DNA of 40,442 nt from assembly GCA_036266835.1 (NCBI GenBank), contig DATAXD010000042.1, forward strand, positions 1 through 40,442, read 5' to 3'. Made by a program: the position numbers and the translations under genes. This document shows positions 1 to 8,284 of the stretch, one piece after another (position 1 is the first letter of the stretch; every line of letters starts with the position of its first letter). The DNA comes from Galbitalea sp036266835 (lineage in GTDB: Bacteria; Actinomycetota; Actinomycetes; Actinomycetales; Microbacteriaceae). The notes beneath the pieces are model-generated. The model ran no database searches. It was not told where the DNA came from and saw only the letters and a list, made by a program, of their open reading frames with translations.

Positions 1-2134
1 ACTGGTCATCGCTCGAATAGAACGACGCGGCGTCTGTCACGTGGTAAGAACCGAGTATCGCCCGCTGTGCCTTGAATAGGTCCTGCGGATAGCGCACGTG
101 CGCGAGGAGCGCGGTGCTCATGTCCGACTCCGGCTTGACCGTGCTTGGGAAGATCTTCTCCCAGGTCTTGAGAATGGGGTCGCTCGGATCCCACGCGTAC
201 AGGGTCACCTTGCCGCTGTAGGCATCCACGGTCGCCTTGACCGAGTTGCGGATGTAGTTCATGTTGTCGAGCGAGTACGCCGGCGCCTTCACGTTCGCGT
301 CGGCGATCACCTGGCTCAGCTGCTCGACGGTCGAGTACGGATACTGGTCGGTCGTCGTGTATCCGTCGACGATCCAGACGATTCGGCCGTCCACGATCGC
401 CGGATATGCGTCATTATCGAGCGTCAGGTATGGGGCAACCGCCTCAACCCGATCTCGCGGCTTGCGGTTGTAGAGGATTTGCGAGTCATTGTTCACCGCA
501 TCCGAAAGCACAATGTCTTCGGACTGGAACTTCATGGCGTAGACCAGCCGCACGAACAGGTTGCTGAGCACCGGCCCGCCGCTGCCCGTGAAGGTTGTCT
601 TCTTGTTCTGGGCGCTGTCGTTTCCGGCCGGATAATCGAGCTCGAGCGGTGCGGCGCCGGGAGGGCCGCCCACGATCGAGTACTGCGGCGAGTTCTCGCC
701 GAAGTAGATGCGCGGTTGGTAGCTGCCGAGTTTGCCGGTGCTCGGGATGCCGGATTCGAGGAACTTCGGCTGGCCGGACGCTCCGCGTTCGTTTCCATAG
801 GCGGCCACGACACCGAACCCGTGCGTGTACACGATGGTGTCGTTGTACCAGGTCTGCGAGGACGCGGCGAGGCCGCTCAGGCTCAGCTCGCGGGCGGCAA
901 TCACCGTATCCTGCGACTTGCCGTTGATCGTGTAGCGGTCTACGTCGAGGTGATTTTCGAACTCATAGAACTGCTTGAACTGCTGCAGCTGTCCGAACGA
1001 TTTCGATACGAGGTCGGGGTCGAGGATTCGGATGCTTGCGGTCGTCTCCGCATCCGTTCTCAGCGCGCCGGCCTTCGCGGTGGTGGTTGCGTTATACGGG
1101 ACGGTCTTCACGTTCGCTACGCCGTAAGCAGCCCTGGTCGCGTCGATGTTCCGCTGGATGTACGGCGCCTCCACGGTCTTCGCGCTCGGCTCAGCCGTGA
1201 ACCGCTGGACGATCGCCGGGTAGATTCCGCCGATCACGATCGCACTGACCAGCAGCAACGCAGTGCCGATGATCGGCAGCCGCCAGCGGCCGACGACCGC
1301 CGTGACGAAGAACAGGATGGCGACGAGCGCGGCGATGACCGACAGGATCTCGCGCGCCGGAATAGTGGCATTGATCTCGGTATAGCCGGCGCCGGTCTTC
1401 AGGAACCCCGCACTCGCGCTGGTCACCGTCGCGTACTGGTCGAGCCAGACCGAGACTGCCTGCACCGCGATGTAGACGCCCACCGTCGCGGCCAGCTGGA
1501 TGCGGGCAACTCGCGAGATCCGCAGCTCGCGCCCGTTGAGTCGAATCGCCCCGTACAGATAGCTGGTCGCAAGCCCGGCCAGGAACGCGAGGATGATCAC
1601 GGCGGAAGCGAAAGCGAGAATGCCTCGCCAGAACGGCAGGTCAAAGACGTACACCGAGATGTCGAAGTGGAACTGCGGATCCTTGATGCCGAATGGCGTC
1701 GAGTGCAGGTATTCGAGGACCGTCTGCCAGCGCGAGGAGGCGGACGCGCCGCCGAAGATTCCGAGCACCGCCGGAATCCCGTAGATTGCCAGCCGGCGGA
1801 GTGGTTCGACGACCTGCTGGTACCGATCGAGCTGCGAGTTGAGCTTCGCGTAGACCGGCCGCAGGCGGAACGCGACTTCGATGCTCACGAAGACCGGGAT
1901 TGCCATCCCGAAGAAGCCGATCCAGAACAGGCTGAACTGGGTGACCCACTGTGTGGTGAGAACGTTCAGGTAGCCAACCTGCTGATACCACAGCCAGTCG
2001 GTGTAAAGGCTCGCGAACACGAAGAACAGGATGATCAGAACCGCCAGGATGACCGCGGTGATCGTCAGCGTCGCGCGCGTTCTCCTCGCGGGCCGATTCT
2101 GGTTCTGCGGCGGGCTGTTCGGCGTTGAGGTCAC
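1..2134 (-). CDS. UPF0182 family membrane protein (3' part cut off)
   Basis: The reading frame is open from a GTG at 2134 to the window edge, giving 711 residues. The family (COG1615) is usually near 1000 residues, so about a quarter at the C terminus lies outside. The N terminus is short and basic, followed by a hydrophobic helix (LTITAVILAVLIILFFVFAS) and the family-like stretch YTDWLWYQQVGYLNVL. More membrane helices fill roughly the first 330 residues, and a large presumably extracytoplasmic part follows; the last visible residues read ILGSYHVTDAASFYSSDD. A GGAG sits about 8 nt before the GTG. The gene lies 36 bp behind the Lon-like protease gene on the same strand, as in the Rv3194c-Rv3193c pair, so the two are probably one operon. 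The function of the family is not established. Identity is confident and biochemical role unknown. Confidence 0.9.
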   Translation of the reverse strand, partial: MTSTPNSPPQNQNRPARRTRATLTITAVILAVLIILFFVFASLYTDWLWYQQVGYLNVLTTQWVTQFSLFWIGFFGMAIPVFVSIEVAFRLRPVYAKLNSQLDRYQQVVEPLRRLAIYGIPAVLGIFGGASASSRWQTVLEYLHSTPFGIKDPQFHFDISVYVFDLPFWRGILAFASAVIILAFLAGLATSYLYGAIRLNGRELRISRVARIQLAATVGVYIAVQAVSVWLDQYATVTSASAGFLKTGAGYTEINATIPAREILSVIAALVAILFFVTAVVGRWRLPIIGTALLLVSAIVIGGIYPAIVQRFTAEPSAKTVEAPYIQRNIDATRAAYGVANVKTVPYNATTTAKAGALRTDAETTASIRILDPDLVSKSFGQLQQFKQFYEFENHLDVDRYTINGKSQDTVIAARELSLSGLAASSQTWYNDTIVYTHGFGVVAAYGNERGASGQPKFLESGIPSTGKLGSYQPRIYFGENSPQYSIVGGPPGAAPLELDYPAGNDSAQNKKTTFTGSGGPVLSNLFVRLVYAMKFQSEDIVLSDAVNNDSQILYNRKPRDRVEAVAPYLTLDNDAYPAIVDGRIVWIVDGYTTTDQYPYSTVEQLSQVIADANVKAPAYSLDNMNYIRNSVKATVDAYSGKVTLYAWDPSDPILKTWEKIFPSTVKPESDMSTALLAHVRYPQDLFKAQRAILGSYHVTDAASFYSSDDQ

Positions 2135-2170
2135 GAGAGAACTCCGGCTTTCCTAGGGGGTTGCTTTAGC

Positions 2171-3277
2171 CTAACCGCAGGTCTGCAACTTGTTGAGGCC
2201 GACGCCTGAGGCAATGGCTTTGAGGTCGGCGACCGATTGCCTGAGGCTCGATGTCGCATAGACGGTGAGTCCGGCCGGGATGTGTCCGCGCACGCCATCG
2301 TCTCCCCCACAGTTGCTCGCCGGCGCGAGGAAGTAGGTGGCTCCGGCATCCCGGGCGCCGTACATCTTTTGTCGGATGCCACCGATGGCACCGACAGTGC
2401 CGTACGCCGTGATCGTGCCCGTGCCCGCGATGTGCTTGCCGCCGTTGAGTTCGCCCGGCGTGAGCTTGTCGATGATCCCGAGCGCGAACATCATCCCGGC
2501 GCTCGGGCCGCCGACATCCTGCAGCTGCACCTTCACATTAAAGGGGAACGTGTATTTCTCGACGACATAAACACCGAACAGCACGCCCTCGCTGCTCGAC
2601 TTTGGAGTCAGCTGCACGGACTGCTCCACACCTTCGCGAATGAAGTCCAGCGTCATCGGCTTCTTTGTGCCGTTCTTCACGACTAGTCGGTGCAGCTGGT
2701 CGGCATCGACGAAATTATGACCGTTGACGGTCTCGAGGATGTCACCGGCCTTCATGACACCGACGGCGGGCGTTCCCTTAATCGTGCCGGTCACCGAGAC
2801 GACGGATGTGAACGGGATGTGCTGCTCGTACAGGGCGGCGGCGGTTGCTTCCTGCTGCGAATCCGTCATCTCCTCGGCGCCCTGTTTGTTGGACTGTTCA
2901 ACAGTCTGCTGTGGCGCATATACCTCGTCGATCGGCAGAACTGCCTGACTCGGGTTGAACCAAGCCGCGACAACGTGAGCCCAATCCGGTGTGGCGCCGG
3001 GTGCACCGTCGAGGTTCACCGTGAGCATGTCCAGCGAGCCGGAGGTCGGATAGACGGCGTGGCCGCTCACCGACAGCACGGGCACGGTATCGCCGTTCAC
3101 GACGGTCTTGCCGATGGTGTTGTAGACCGGTCCGGGCTGCTCGATCACGTAGCTGGTTGGGACGAGTGCGAAGACGATCGCCGCAATGACGGCGACGATG
3201 ACGATGGTCCAGCCCACTCGACGAGCGCGGTCACGACGCGGTGGACGATCGAAGTTGTCAGCGGTGAAAATCGCCAC
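2171..3277 (-). CDS. Membrane-anchored PDZ / Lon-like (S16) serine protease, YlbL type
   Basis: The protein has 368 residues. A basic N terminus is followed by one membrane helix (about 22-40, VGWTIVIVAVIAAIVFALVP), which places the rest outside the cytoplasm. A PDZ domain spans about 150-215 (GTPAVGVMKAGDILETVNG). The C-terminal Lon protease domain carries the catalytic dyad: Ser259 in GGPSAGMMFALGI and Lys304 in GGIRQKMYGA. The domain order matches the YlbL/Rv3194c family, which has no ATPase and is thought to cleave membrane or exported substrates. The start is shared by a leader of about 130 bp that also separates it from the divergent zincin gene. UPF0182 follows 36 bp downstream. Both catalytic residues are present, so it should be active; the substrate is unknown. 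Confidence 0.92.
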   Translation of the reverse strand: MAIFTADNFDRPPRRDRARRVGWTIVIVAVIAAIVFALVPTSYVIEQPGPVYNTIGKTVVNGDTVPVLSVSGHAVYPTSGSLDMLTVNLDGAPGATPDWAHVVAAWFNPSQAVLPIDEVYAPQQTVEQSNKQGAEEMTDSQQEATAAALYEQHIPFTSVVSVTGTIKGTPAVGVMKAGDILETVNGHNFVDADQLHRLVVKNGTKKPMTLDFIREGVEQSVQLTPKSSSEGVLFGVYVVEKYTFPFNVKVQLQDVGGPSAGMMFALGIIDKLTPGELNGGKHIAGTGTITAYGTVGAIGGIRQKMYGARDAGATYFLAPASNCGGDDGVRGHIPAGLTVYATSSLRQSVADLKAIASGVGLNKLQTCG

Positions 3278-3398
3278 CGGTTTCCTTTGTTTTCTGTTGA
3301 CGGTACTGCTCCGGAAACACTGTGGCTGTTCGCCACGGGCGCATCTCCAAAGCCCTCAGCCTAGGGCCAAACCTAAGGTCCCGAGGCTGCGCAGCGGC

Positions 3399-3404
3399 TA
3401 GCGT
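3399..3404 (+). promoter_or_regulatory. -10 element (TAGCGT) of a leaderless promoter
   Basis: TAGCGT fits the actinobacterial TANNNT -10 pattern and ends 7 nt before the ATG at 3412. No Shine-Dalgarno sequence precedes that ATG. The spacing predicts transcription starting at the start codon and supports 3412 over an in-frame codon 90 bases upstream. Confidence 0.5.
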
Positions 3405-3411
3405 AGTTTGC

Positions 3412-4737
3412 ATGCCTGATGATTCGCGGGAAGAGCCCGAAGACGAGTTTCGTGACCTGCTGAGAGAGTTCCTCAGCGGCAACACGAGCATCGATCCGGC
3501 CAAGCTCGCGAGCGCGGCAGGACTGCCGGATGATCCTGAGGCTGTCGAGCGCCTGATCCAGCAGTTGCAGAGTGCCCTGTCATCGAGCACGGAGGGAGTC
3601 AACTGGGGACTCGCACTTCAACAGGCGACCACGATCGCCAGCCACTCGACCGTCGTTTCGCTTCCCGCCGAACGGTCGGAATTGGAGCAGGCCCTGCACG
3701 TCGCGTCGCTCTGGCTCGACGAGGCGACCTATGTTTCGGCGCTCAGCACCGAACCGCGACTGATGAGCCGCACCGAGTGGGCCACGGCCACGATGCCGGT
3801 GTGGACCCAGCTTGCCGAGCCGGTAGCCACCTCCATCTCCAATTCCCTTGCGGGAGTCCTGCGCGAGCAGGCGCCGGAAGAGATGGAGAACATGATCGAT
3901 TCGGCGAGCCAGATGATGCGCAACGTCGGCGGCACGCTATTCGCGATGCAGCTGGGGCAGGTCGTCGGCCAGTTGTCGACCGAGGTCGTCTCGGGCGGCG
4001 ACATCGGCATTCCGCTTCTCGACGAGGGCGCCGCACTGCTTCCGCAAAACGTTCTTGCCTTCGGAGCCGACCTCGACATCCCGGTCGACCAGGTGCACCT
4101 CTACCTCGCCGTGCGCGAGCTCGCCCACGCACGACTCTTCCGCCACGCGAAGTGGCTGCGGTTGCAGCTGATGTCGTCGATCACCGAGTTCGCCCGAGGT
4201 ATCCACATCGACACCGACCGTCTCCAGGAACTGGCCGAGGACTTCGATCCGGCGAACCCGGATGAGCTCCGGGCCGCGATGACGAGCGGCGCGCTGATCC
4301 CGCCGAAAACCGACGAGCAGCTCATCGCACTCGGTCGACTCGAAACGATGCTCGCCCTCATCGAAGGCTGGGTGGATGTGGTGACCGCCGAGGCGACCAC
4401 GCGCCTGCCCAAGAGCGACGCGATCGCCGAGACGGTCAAGCGCCGCCGAGCGTCGGGAGGCCCGGCCGAATCCGCGTTTGCGACGCTGGTGGGCCTCGAG
4501 CTGCGACCGCGGCGCCTGCGTGAAGCCGCGGCGATGTGGCGCGCGGTCACGGATGCGGTCGGCGCCGAGAAGCGCGACGCCCTGTGGGCGCAGCCCGACC
4601 TCATCCCGACGAGTGACGATATCGACTTCCCGAACGCACTGATCGCCCGCATGACCGGCGACGAACCGGCGCCGGATGACATCGACCAGGCCATCGAGGA
4701 CCTCCTGAACGACGAGGGTGATCGCCCGGTAGAGTAG
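3412..4737 (+). CDS. Zinc-dependent metalloprotease, DUF2342 family
   Basis: The protein has 441 residues starting MPDDSREE. It matches the DUF2342 zincin-fold family (Rv3195 type; annotated in some genomes as F420-biosynthesis associated). The recognisable core is RELAHARLFRHAKWL (about 235-249), with Glu236, His239 and His245 as likely active-site or metal residues; families of this kind carry ExxH/HxxxxxH rather than a classical HExxH. A conserved helical segment, MMRNVGGTLFAMQLGQVVG, lies at about 168-186. There is no signal peptide or membrane helix, so it should be cytoplasmic. The gene is divergent from the PDZ-protease/UPF0182 pair and 88 bp upstream of the cyclodehydratase-like gene, a conserved actinobacterial arrangement. 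An in-frame start at 3322 is unlikely because its extra 30 residues do not resemble the family and a -10 hexamer lies just before 3412. The substrate is unknown. Confidence 0.88.
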   Translation: MPDDSREEPEDEFRDLLREFLSGNTSIDPAKLASAAGLPDDPEAVERLIQQLQSALSSSTEGVNWGLALQQATTIASHSTVVSLPAERSELEQALHVASLWLDEATYVSALSTEPRLMSRTEWATATMPVWTQLAEPVATSISNSLAGVLREQAPEEMENMIDSASQMMRNVGGTLFAMQLGQVVGQLSTEVVSGGDIGIPLLDEGAALLPQNVLAFGADLDIPVDQVHLYLAVRELAHARLFRHAKWLRLQLMSSITEFARGIHIDTDRLQELAEDFDPANPDELRAAMTSGALIPPKTDEQLIALGRLETMLALIEGWVDVVTAEATTRLPKSDAIAETVKRRRASGGPAESAFATLVGLELRPRRLREAAAMWRAVTDAVGAEKRDALWAQPDLIPTSDDIDFPNALIARMTGDEPAPDDIDQAIEDLLNDEGDRPVE

Positions 4738-4825
4738 CGCGCTCGCGCCTTCACTTTCCGTGAGGGGCTGAACTGGGTGTGGAGGGTTTCGACGCCGGAG
4801 AGGGTTCCCGGCGCAAGCTTGGTGG

Positions 4826-5716
4826 ATGGTCTTCAAGCTCGACCCCCGCGTCGCGATGGTCTGGCGCGACCCGTTCAGCCTGCAGTTCGGGATCGAGCCG
4901 GTTCGTACCGTCTTGCGCGAAGTCACGAACGCCGAGGAGCGGATGATCGCCGCGCTCAGCCTCGGGGTCAGCCGATCCGGCCTGTCGATGATCGCGACGG
5001 CCGCGGGCGCCGGGGAGCCGGATGTCACGAGGCTGCTGGCCCGCCTGGATCCGCTGCTTCAATCTCCGGAGCAGCCGGTCGCACCGCGTCGCGTCGCGAT
5101 CGTGGGCCGCGGACCGACCGTCGATCAACTCGCCTCCGCGCTGTCGACCGCGGGCGTCAGCGTGAGCGTGAGCGCCACCGTCCCCCTGGATGAGTGCGAC
5201 TTCGGCGTGACGATTGGTCACTACGTGCTCGACCCCGAGAGCTATGGCTTCTGGCTGCGCAGGGACCTGCCTCATCTGCCGGTCGTCTTCAGCGACGAAT
5301 CCGTCATGGTCGGACCGCCGGTCGAACCCGGCCACACGGCCTGCCTCTACTGCCTCGAGCACTATCGTCGCGACGCAGATGCGTCGTGGGCGGCGATTGC
5401 GTCCCAGCTGTGGGGCCGGGCGAGCGGGTCTGAAACGACGCTGGTGTCGATGGAGGTCGCCGCCCGCGTTGCGCGCGGAGTGATCCGGAGGCTCGACGGC
5501 ACACGTCCCGCGTCCGCGACCTCCGTACGCATCGATGCCCGGACCGGCGACGCGACGACCCGCACCTGGTTGCCGCATCCCGACTGCGGATGCATCGGAA
5601 TGGCAGCCCCTTCCACCGGCTCAGGAACCGGCGTCAGCGCAGCGCAGCGAGAAAGCGGCTCGGCTCTCGGCCAGGGCCCGCCCACGATAGCCGCAGTCGC
5701 CGCCGCGCGCGGGTGA
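4826..5716 (+). CDS. E1/ThiF-like cyclodehydratase-family protein (Rv3196 type)
   Basis: The protein has 296 residues. The N-terminal part (MVFKLDPRVAMVWRDPFSLQFG) and the following winged-helix-like region resemble the leader-binding part of bacteriocin cyclodehydratase proteins. A short Rossmann-like strand-loop (RRVAIVGRGPTVDQLASAL, about 88-106) follows. A CxxC (Cys173, Cys176) and a CxC (Cys254, Cys256) should form the structural zinc site typical of E1-like proteins. No YcaO or precursor peptide gene is nearby, so a RiPP role is not supported. The gene lies 88 bp after the zincin gene, as in Mycobacterium. Residues after about 258 look acquired: 259-269 (APSTGSGTG) are encoded by a degenerate copy of the REP-like repeat, and the last 27 residues are antisense to the uvrD2 3' end. 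The start codon is weakly supported, with only GGTGG directly before it. Function unknown. Confidence 0.8.
   Translation: MVFKLDPRVAMVWRDPFSLQFGIEPVRTVLREVTNAEERMIAALSLGVSRSGLSMIATAAGAGEPDVTRLLARLDPLLQSPEQPVAPRRVAIVGRGPTVDQLASALSTAGVSVSVSATVPLDECDFGVTIGHYVLDPESYGFWLRRDLPHLPVVFSDESVMVGPPVEPGHTACLYCLEHYRRDADASWAAIASQLWGRASGSETTLVSMEVAARVARGVIRRLDGTRPASATSVRIDARTGDATTRTWLPHPDCGCIGMAAPSTGSGTGVSAAQRESGSALGQGPPTIAAVAAARG
5609..5629 (+). repeat. Degenerate copy of the REP-like repeat
   Basis: The stretch CCTTCCACCGGCTCAGGAA differs at about three positions from the copies at 37308-37375 and keeps the CCT/AGG stem. It lies immediately beyond the uvrD2 stop codon (5634-5636) and inside the end of the convergent cyclodehydratase-like gene, where it is translated as PSTGSGT. 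Confidence 0.55.
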
Positions 5717-7289
5717 TGCCCACATAGAACAAGCGCCGCTCCTCGTCGACAGCGACCTCAGTCTTCGCGTATCCGATCGGCAGCAGGCCCTCGGATACCC
5801 CGACCATGTGGACGCTGTCCCACTCGAGTCCCTTGGCGCTGTGGAGTGTCGCAAGGGTAACCGCAGACATTGTCGGCTCATGGCCGCCGGACTGCCGCTC
5901 GAGCAGCTCGGCGACAAAGTCCTTGAGCGAAGTTCCGGCGGGAGATTCTTCGGCCAGACCAAGAATCGCGTTGAGCGACTCCCAGCGATCCCGAACCGCA
6001 CCACGCGACTCGGGCGGTTCCTGCGTCCAGCCCAGCGACCTCAGCACATCGCTCACGGTCTTGAACAGCGGTTCGCCGACGATCGAGATCGACGCACCCT
6101 TGAGCATCATGATCGCCTCCTTGACCTCACGCAGCTCGAAGAATCGCGTGGCACCACGGATGGCGAACGGCACGCCGACGTCGCCGAGCGCACCCTCGAG
6201 CACGGCCGACTGTGAGTTGATCCGGTAGAGCACCGCGATCTGTTCCGGACGCGTTCCCGCCGCAATTTCGGCGGCGATGGCATCCGCGACCGCCCGTGCC
6301 TCGGCACGTTCGTTCGGGAACTCGGTCACCGACGGCGCAACGCCGGGACCTTCAGAATCGACGGCGCGCAGTTCGAGTGCGCCGGCACGACCCTGCATGA
6401 CGCGGTTCGCTGCTTCCACGATCGCCGGCGTCGACCGGTAGTTCTGCTCGAGGCGGATGACCGTGGCGTCGTCGTGCGCGCCGGTGAAACCCAGAAGGTA
6501 GTTCGGCGACGCACCAGCAAACGTGTAGATCGTCTGGCTCGCGTCTCCCACAACGCAAACATCCTCACGATCGCCAAGCCACAGGTCCAGGAGTTCCTGC
6601 TGCAGCGGCGAGACGTCCTGGTATTCGTCCACGACGAAGAAGCGATACTGCTCACGAACCTGTTGCGCCACGCGCGGCTCGGACTCGATCATGCCTGCCG
6701 CCACCAGCAGCACGTCCTCGAAGTCGAGCTGTCGGCGTTCATCCTTGACCGCTTCATAGGCGCGCTGCAGATCGACGACCTTTTCTAGCGTGAGCGCCGG
6801 CGGGAGCGCGCGACCGGTGGTCGCATACTGCTCGATGCTCATCCGAGATACCTTGCGCCACTCGATTTCGGCAGCCGTGTCGCGCAGGCTCGCGGTGTCG
6901 AGTTTGAGCTTGAGGGACTCGGCGGCGTGGCCAATCATCCGGCCCTTGCTCTCCAGTAGTCGGGGTGTCGTTCCACCGACGACCTGGGGCCAGAAGAACC
7001 CGAGCTGCGACAGCGCCGCCGCGTGGAAAGTACGGGCCGATACTCCCCCGGCGCCGAGCACCCGAAGTCGCGAGCGAAGCTCGCCCGCCGCTCTCGCAGT
7101 AAAAGTAAGCGCCATCACGCGGCTCGGCGAATAGACGCCGGTCGCGACGCCGTACGCGATCCGGTGCGTGATCGCTCGAGTCTTCCCAGTGCCCGCGCCG
7201 GCGAGCAACACGACCGGGCCGAGCAGTGCCTCGGCCGCCTGTCGCTGCTGTTCGTCGAGGCCGGCGAGCAGCTCGTCCGGCGAGCTCAC
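5634..7289 (-). CDS. uvrD2: UvrD2-type superfamily 1A DNA helicase, short form
   Basis: The protein has 551 residues from the GTG at 7289; that GTG overlaps the nudC stop by 4 nt (GTGA), so translation is probably coupled. It is an ATP-driven 3'-5' DNA translocase/helicase of the UvrD/Rep family. Visible motifs are Walker A GAGTGKT (31-37), motif II FVVDEYQDVSPLQQ, motif III VVGDASQTIYTFAGA, motif IV-like QNYRSTP, motif V TLHSAKGLEWD and motif VI RRLFYVGITRARRRL. The protein stops about 20 residues after motif VI. Mycobacterial UvrD2 is about 700 residues and carries a tetracysteine module and HRDC domain after the motor; both are absent here. The longer frame back to 7646 is only nudC antisense coding. 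The 3' end overlaps the convergent cyclodehydratase-like gene by 83 bp. The helicase assignment is certain; orthology to uvrD2 rests on synteny and similarity. Confidence 0.93.
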   Translation of the reverse strand: MSSPDELLAGLDEQQRQAAEALLGPVVLLAGAGTGKTRAITHRIAYGVATGVYSPSRVMALTFTARAAGELRSRLRVLGAGGVSARTFHAAALSQLGFFWPQVVGGTTPRLLESKGRMIGHAAESLKLKLDTASLRDTAAEIEWRKVSRMSIEQYATTGRALPPALTLEKVVDLQRAYEAVKDERRQLDFEDVLLVAAGMIESEPRVAQQVREQYRFFVVDEYQDVSPLQQELLDLWLGDREDVCVVGDASQTIYTFAGASPNYLLGFTGAHDDATVIRLEQNYRSTPAIVEAANRVMQGRAGALELRAVDSEGPGVAPSVTEFPNERAEARAVADAIAAEIAAGTRPEQIAVLYRINSQSAVLEGALGDVGVPFAIRGATRFFELREVKEAIMMLKGASISIVGEPLFKTVSDVLRSLGWTQEPPESRGAVRDRWESLNAILGLAEESPAGTSLKDFVAELLERQSGGHEPTMSAVTLATLHSAKGLEWDSVHMVGVSEGLLPIGYAKTEVAVDEERRLFYVGITRARRRLRLSWAGPGREPSRFLAALR

Positions 7290-8215
7290 CAGATCCCGTC
7301 GACGATCGGTTGCCCGTACCATTCCTCGATGATCGCGTGGGCGATCGAGGCCGGTCCGGGCAGCAGGATCTCGCCACGCGAGTCGCGGAGATCGTCGCGG
7401 CTGAACCAGCGCAGAGCGAGGATCTCGGCGCCGTCCGGACGCAGCACCGAGGGTCGGTCGGCGTCCACCTGGGCAGTGAAACCGAGCATCAGCGAGGCAG
7501 GAAACGGCCACGGCTGGCTCCCGAGGTACACCGGATTGGTGACCCGGATGCCGGACTCCTCGAACACCTCGCGTGCGACCGCGGCTTCCAGGGATTCGCC
7601 CGGCTCGACGAACCCGGCCAGCAGCGAAAACCGGTTGCTCTCCCACAGTGCGTTCGATCCGAGGAGGATGCGGTCGGAGGCGTCCGTCACTCCGACGATG
7701 ATGGCCGCATCCGTTCGCGGAAACAGCTCGGCGCCCGTCTCGAGGTCGCGACGCACCCAGCCGGCCTTCTCGACGATGGTCGCGGAGCCCGATCGCGGCG
7801 AAAACGCGTGCGTGGCGTGCCAGTTCAGGATGCCGAGCGCCTCGGTCAGCAGACCCGCGTCCCGGTCGGTGAGTTTGCTGCCGACGGTCCTGAGGTTGGC
7901 CCAGTGGGCATCCGGAAACTCCACCGCTTCGGCCAGTTGGACGGCGACCACGGGCGTGCCAAGGGGCTCGGAGGCCGTGCCGCTGGTGGTGCGTCCGAGG
8001 TAGACCCGCAGCACGGCATCCGGGATCTCGGAGGTGCGCAGGAGTCGCAGCGCATCATCCGTGCCGACCAGTGCGCGTCCGTCGAAAACTGGCAGAATTC
8101 GGGTCGCCGCGTCGTCCCACAGTTCTTCGAACAGGCCCGGACGATCCCTCGCGAGATAGTCACGATCGACCTCGAATCGCGCCAGCGGGAGCCGCGATAG
8201 GAAGGATTTCGACAT
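7286..8215 (-). CDS. nudC: NudC-like NAD(H) pyrophosphatase lacking the zinc finger cysteines
   Basis: The protein has 309 residues from the ATG at 8215 (MSKSFLSRLP). NudC hydrolyses NAD(H) and in some bacteria removes NAD caps from RNA. A complete Nudix box runs from Gly201 to Ile223 (GFVEPGESLEAAVAREVFEE then SGI), followed by the NudC-specific SQPWPFP (233-239). The family normally has a four-cysteine zinc ribbon just before the catalytic domain. Here the equivalent segment reads FSPRSG...VRRDLETGAELFPRTD, so all four ligand positions are non-cysteine (Ser139, Ser142, Asp157, Thr160) while the flanking family residues are kept. The gene is co-transcribed with uvrD2 (4-nt overlap) and divergent from the phosphotransferase-like gene. 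An upstream in-frame GTG (8299) would overlap the divergent gene and its promoter and add a non-family N terminus. The start is moderately certain. Confidence 0.9.
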   Translation of the reverse strand: MSKSFLSRLPLARFEVDRDYLARDRPGLFEELWDDAATRILPVFDGRALVGTDDALRLLRTSEIPDAVLRVYLGRTTSGTASEPLGTPVVAVQLAEAVEFPDAHWANLRTVGSKLTDRDAGLLTEALGILNWHATHAFSPRSGSATIVEKAGWVRRDLETGAELFPRTDAAIIVGVTDASDRILLGSNALWESNRFSLLAGFVEPGESLEAAVAREVFEESGIRVTNPVYLGSQPWPFPASLMLGFTAQVDADRPSVLRPDGAEILALRWFSRDDLRDSRGEILLPGPASIAHAIIEEWYGQPIVDGIW

Positions 8216-8271
8216 CTGGAGCGACCTGTCAGAAACGCGTGGCGTGCGGGGAATGTTCTTCTGCGGCGACC

Positions 8272-8277
8272 TACCCT
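8272..8277 (+). promoter_or_regulatory. -10 element (TACCCT) of a leaderless promoter
   Basis: TACCCT ends 7 nt before the ATG at 8285, and no ribosome-binding site is present. On the opposite strand a TAAAGT (8303-8308) could serve the nudC-uvrD2 operon, which would make this a compact divergent promoter region. Confidence 0.5.
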
Positions 8278-8284
8278 TACGGAT

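Noticed and set aside
98..2128. 676-residue open frame on the plus strand
   Set aside because: Arg/Asp/Val-rich translation without any domain; it is the antisense of the UPF0182 gene, whose minus-strand translation is clearly a real membrane protein.
4751..5578. 275-residue minus-strand frame opposite the cyclodehydratase-like gene
   Set aside because: No domain, shadow composition; the plus-strand frame has the E1-like zinc cysteines and the expected neighbours.
4826..5716. Part of a RiPP (thiazole/oxazole peptide) cluster
   Set aside because: No YcaO, dehydrogenase, precursor peptide or exporter nearby; the gene order is the generic actinobacterial one.
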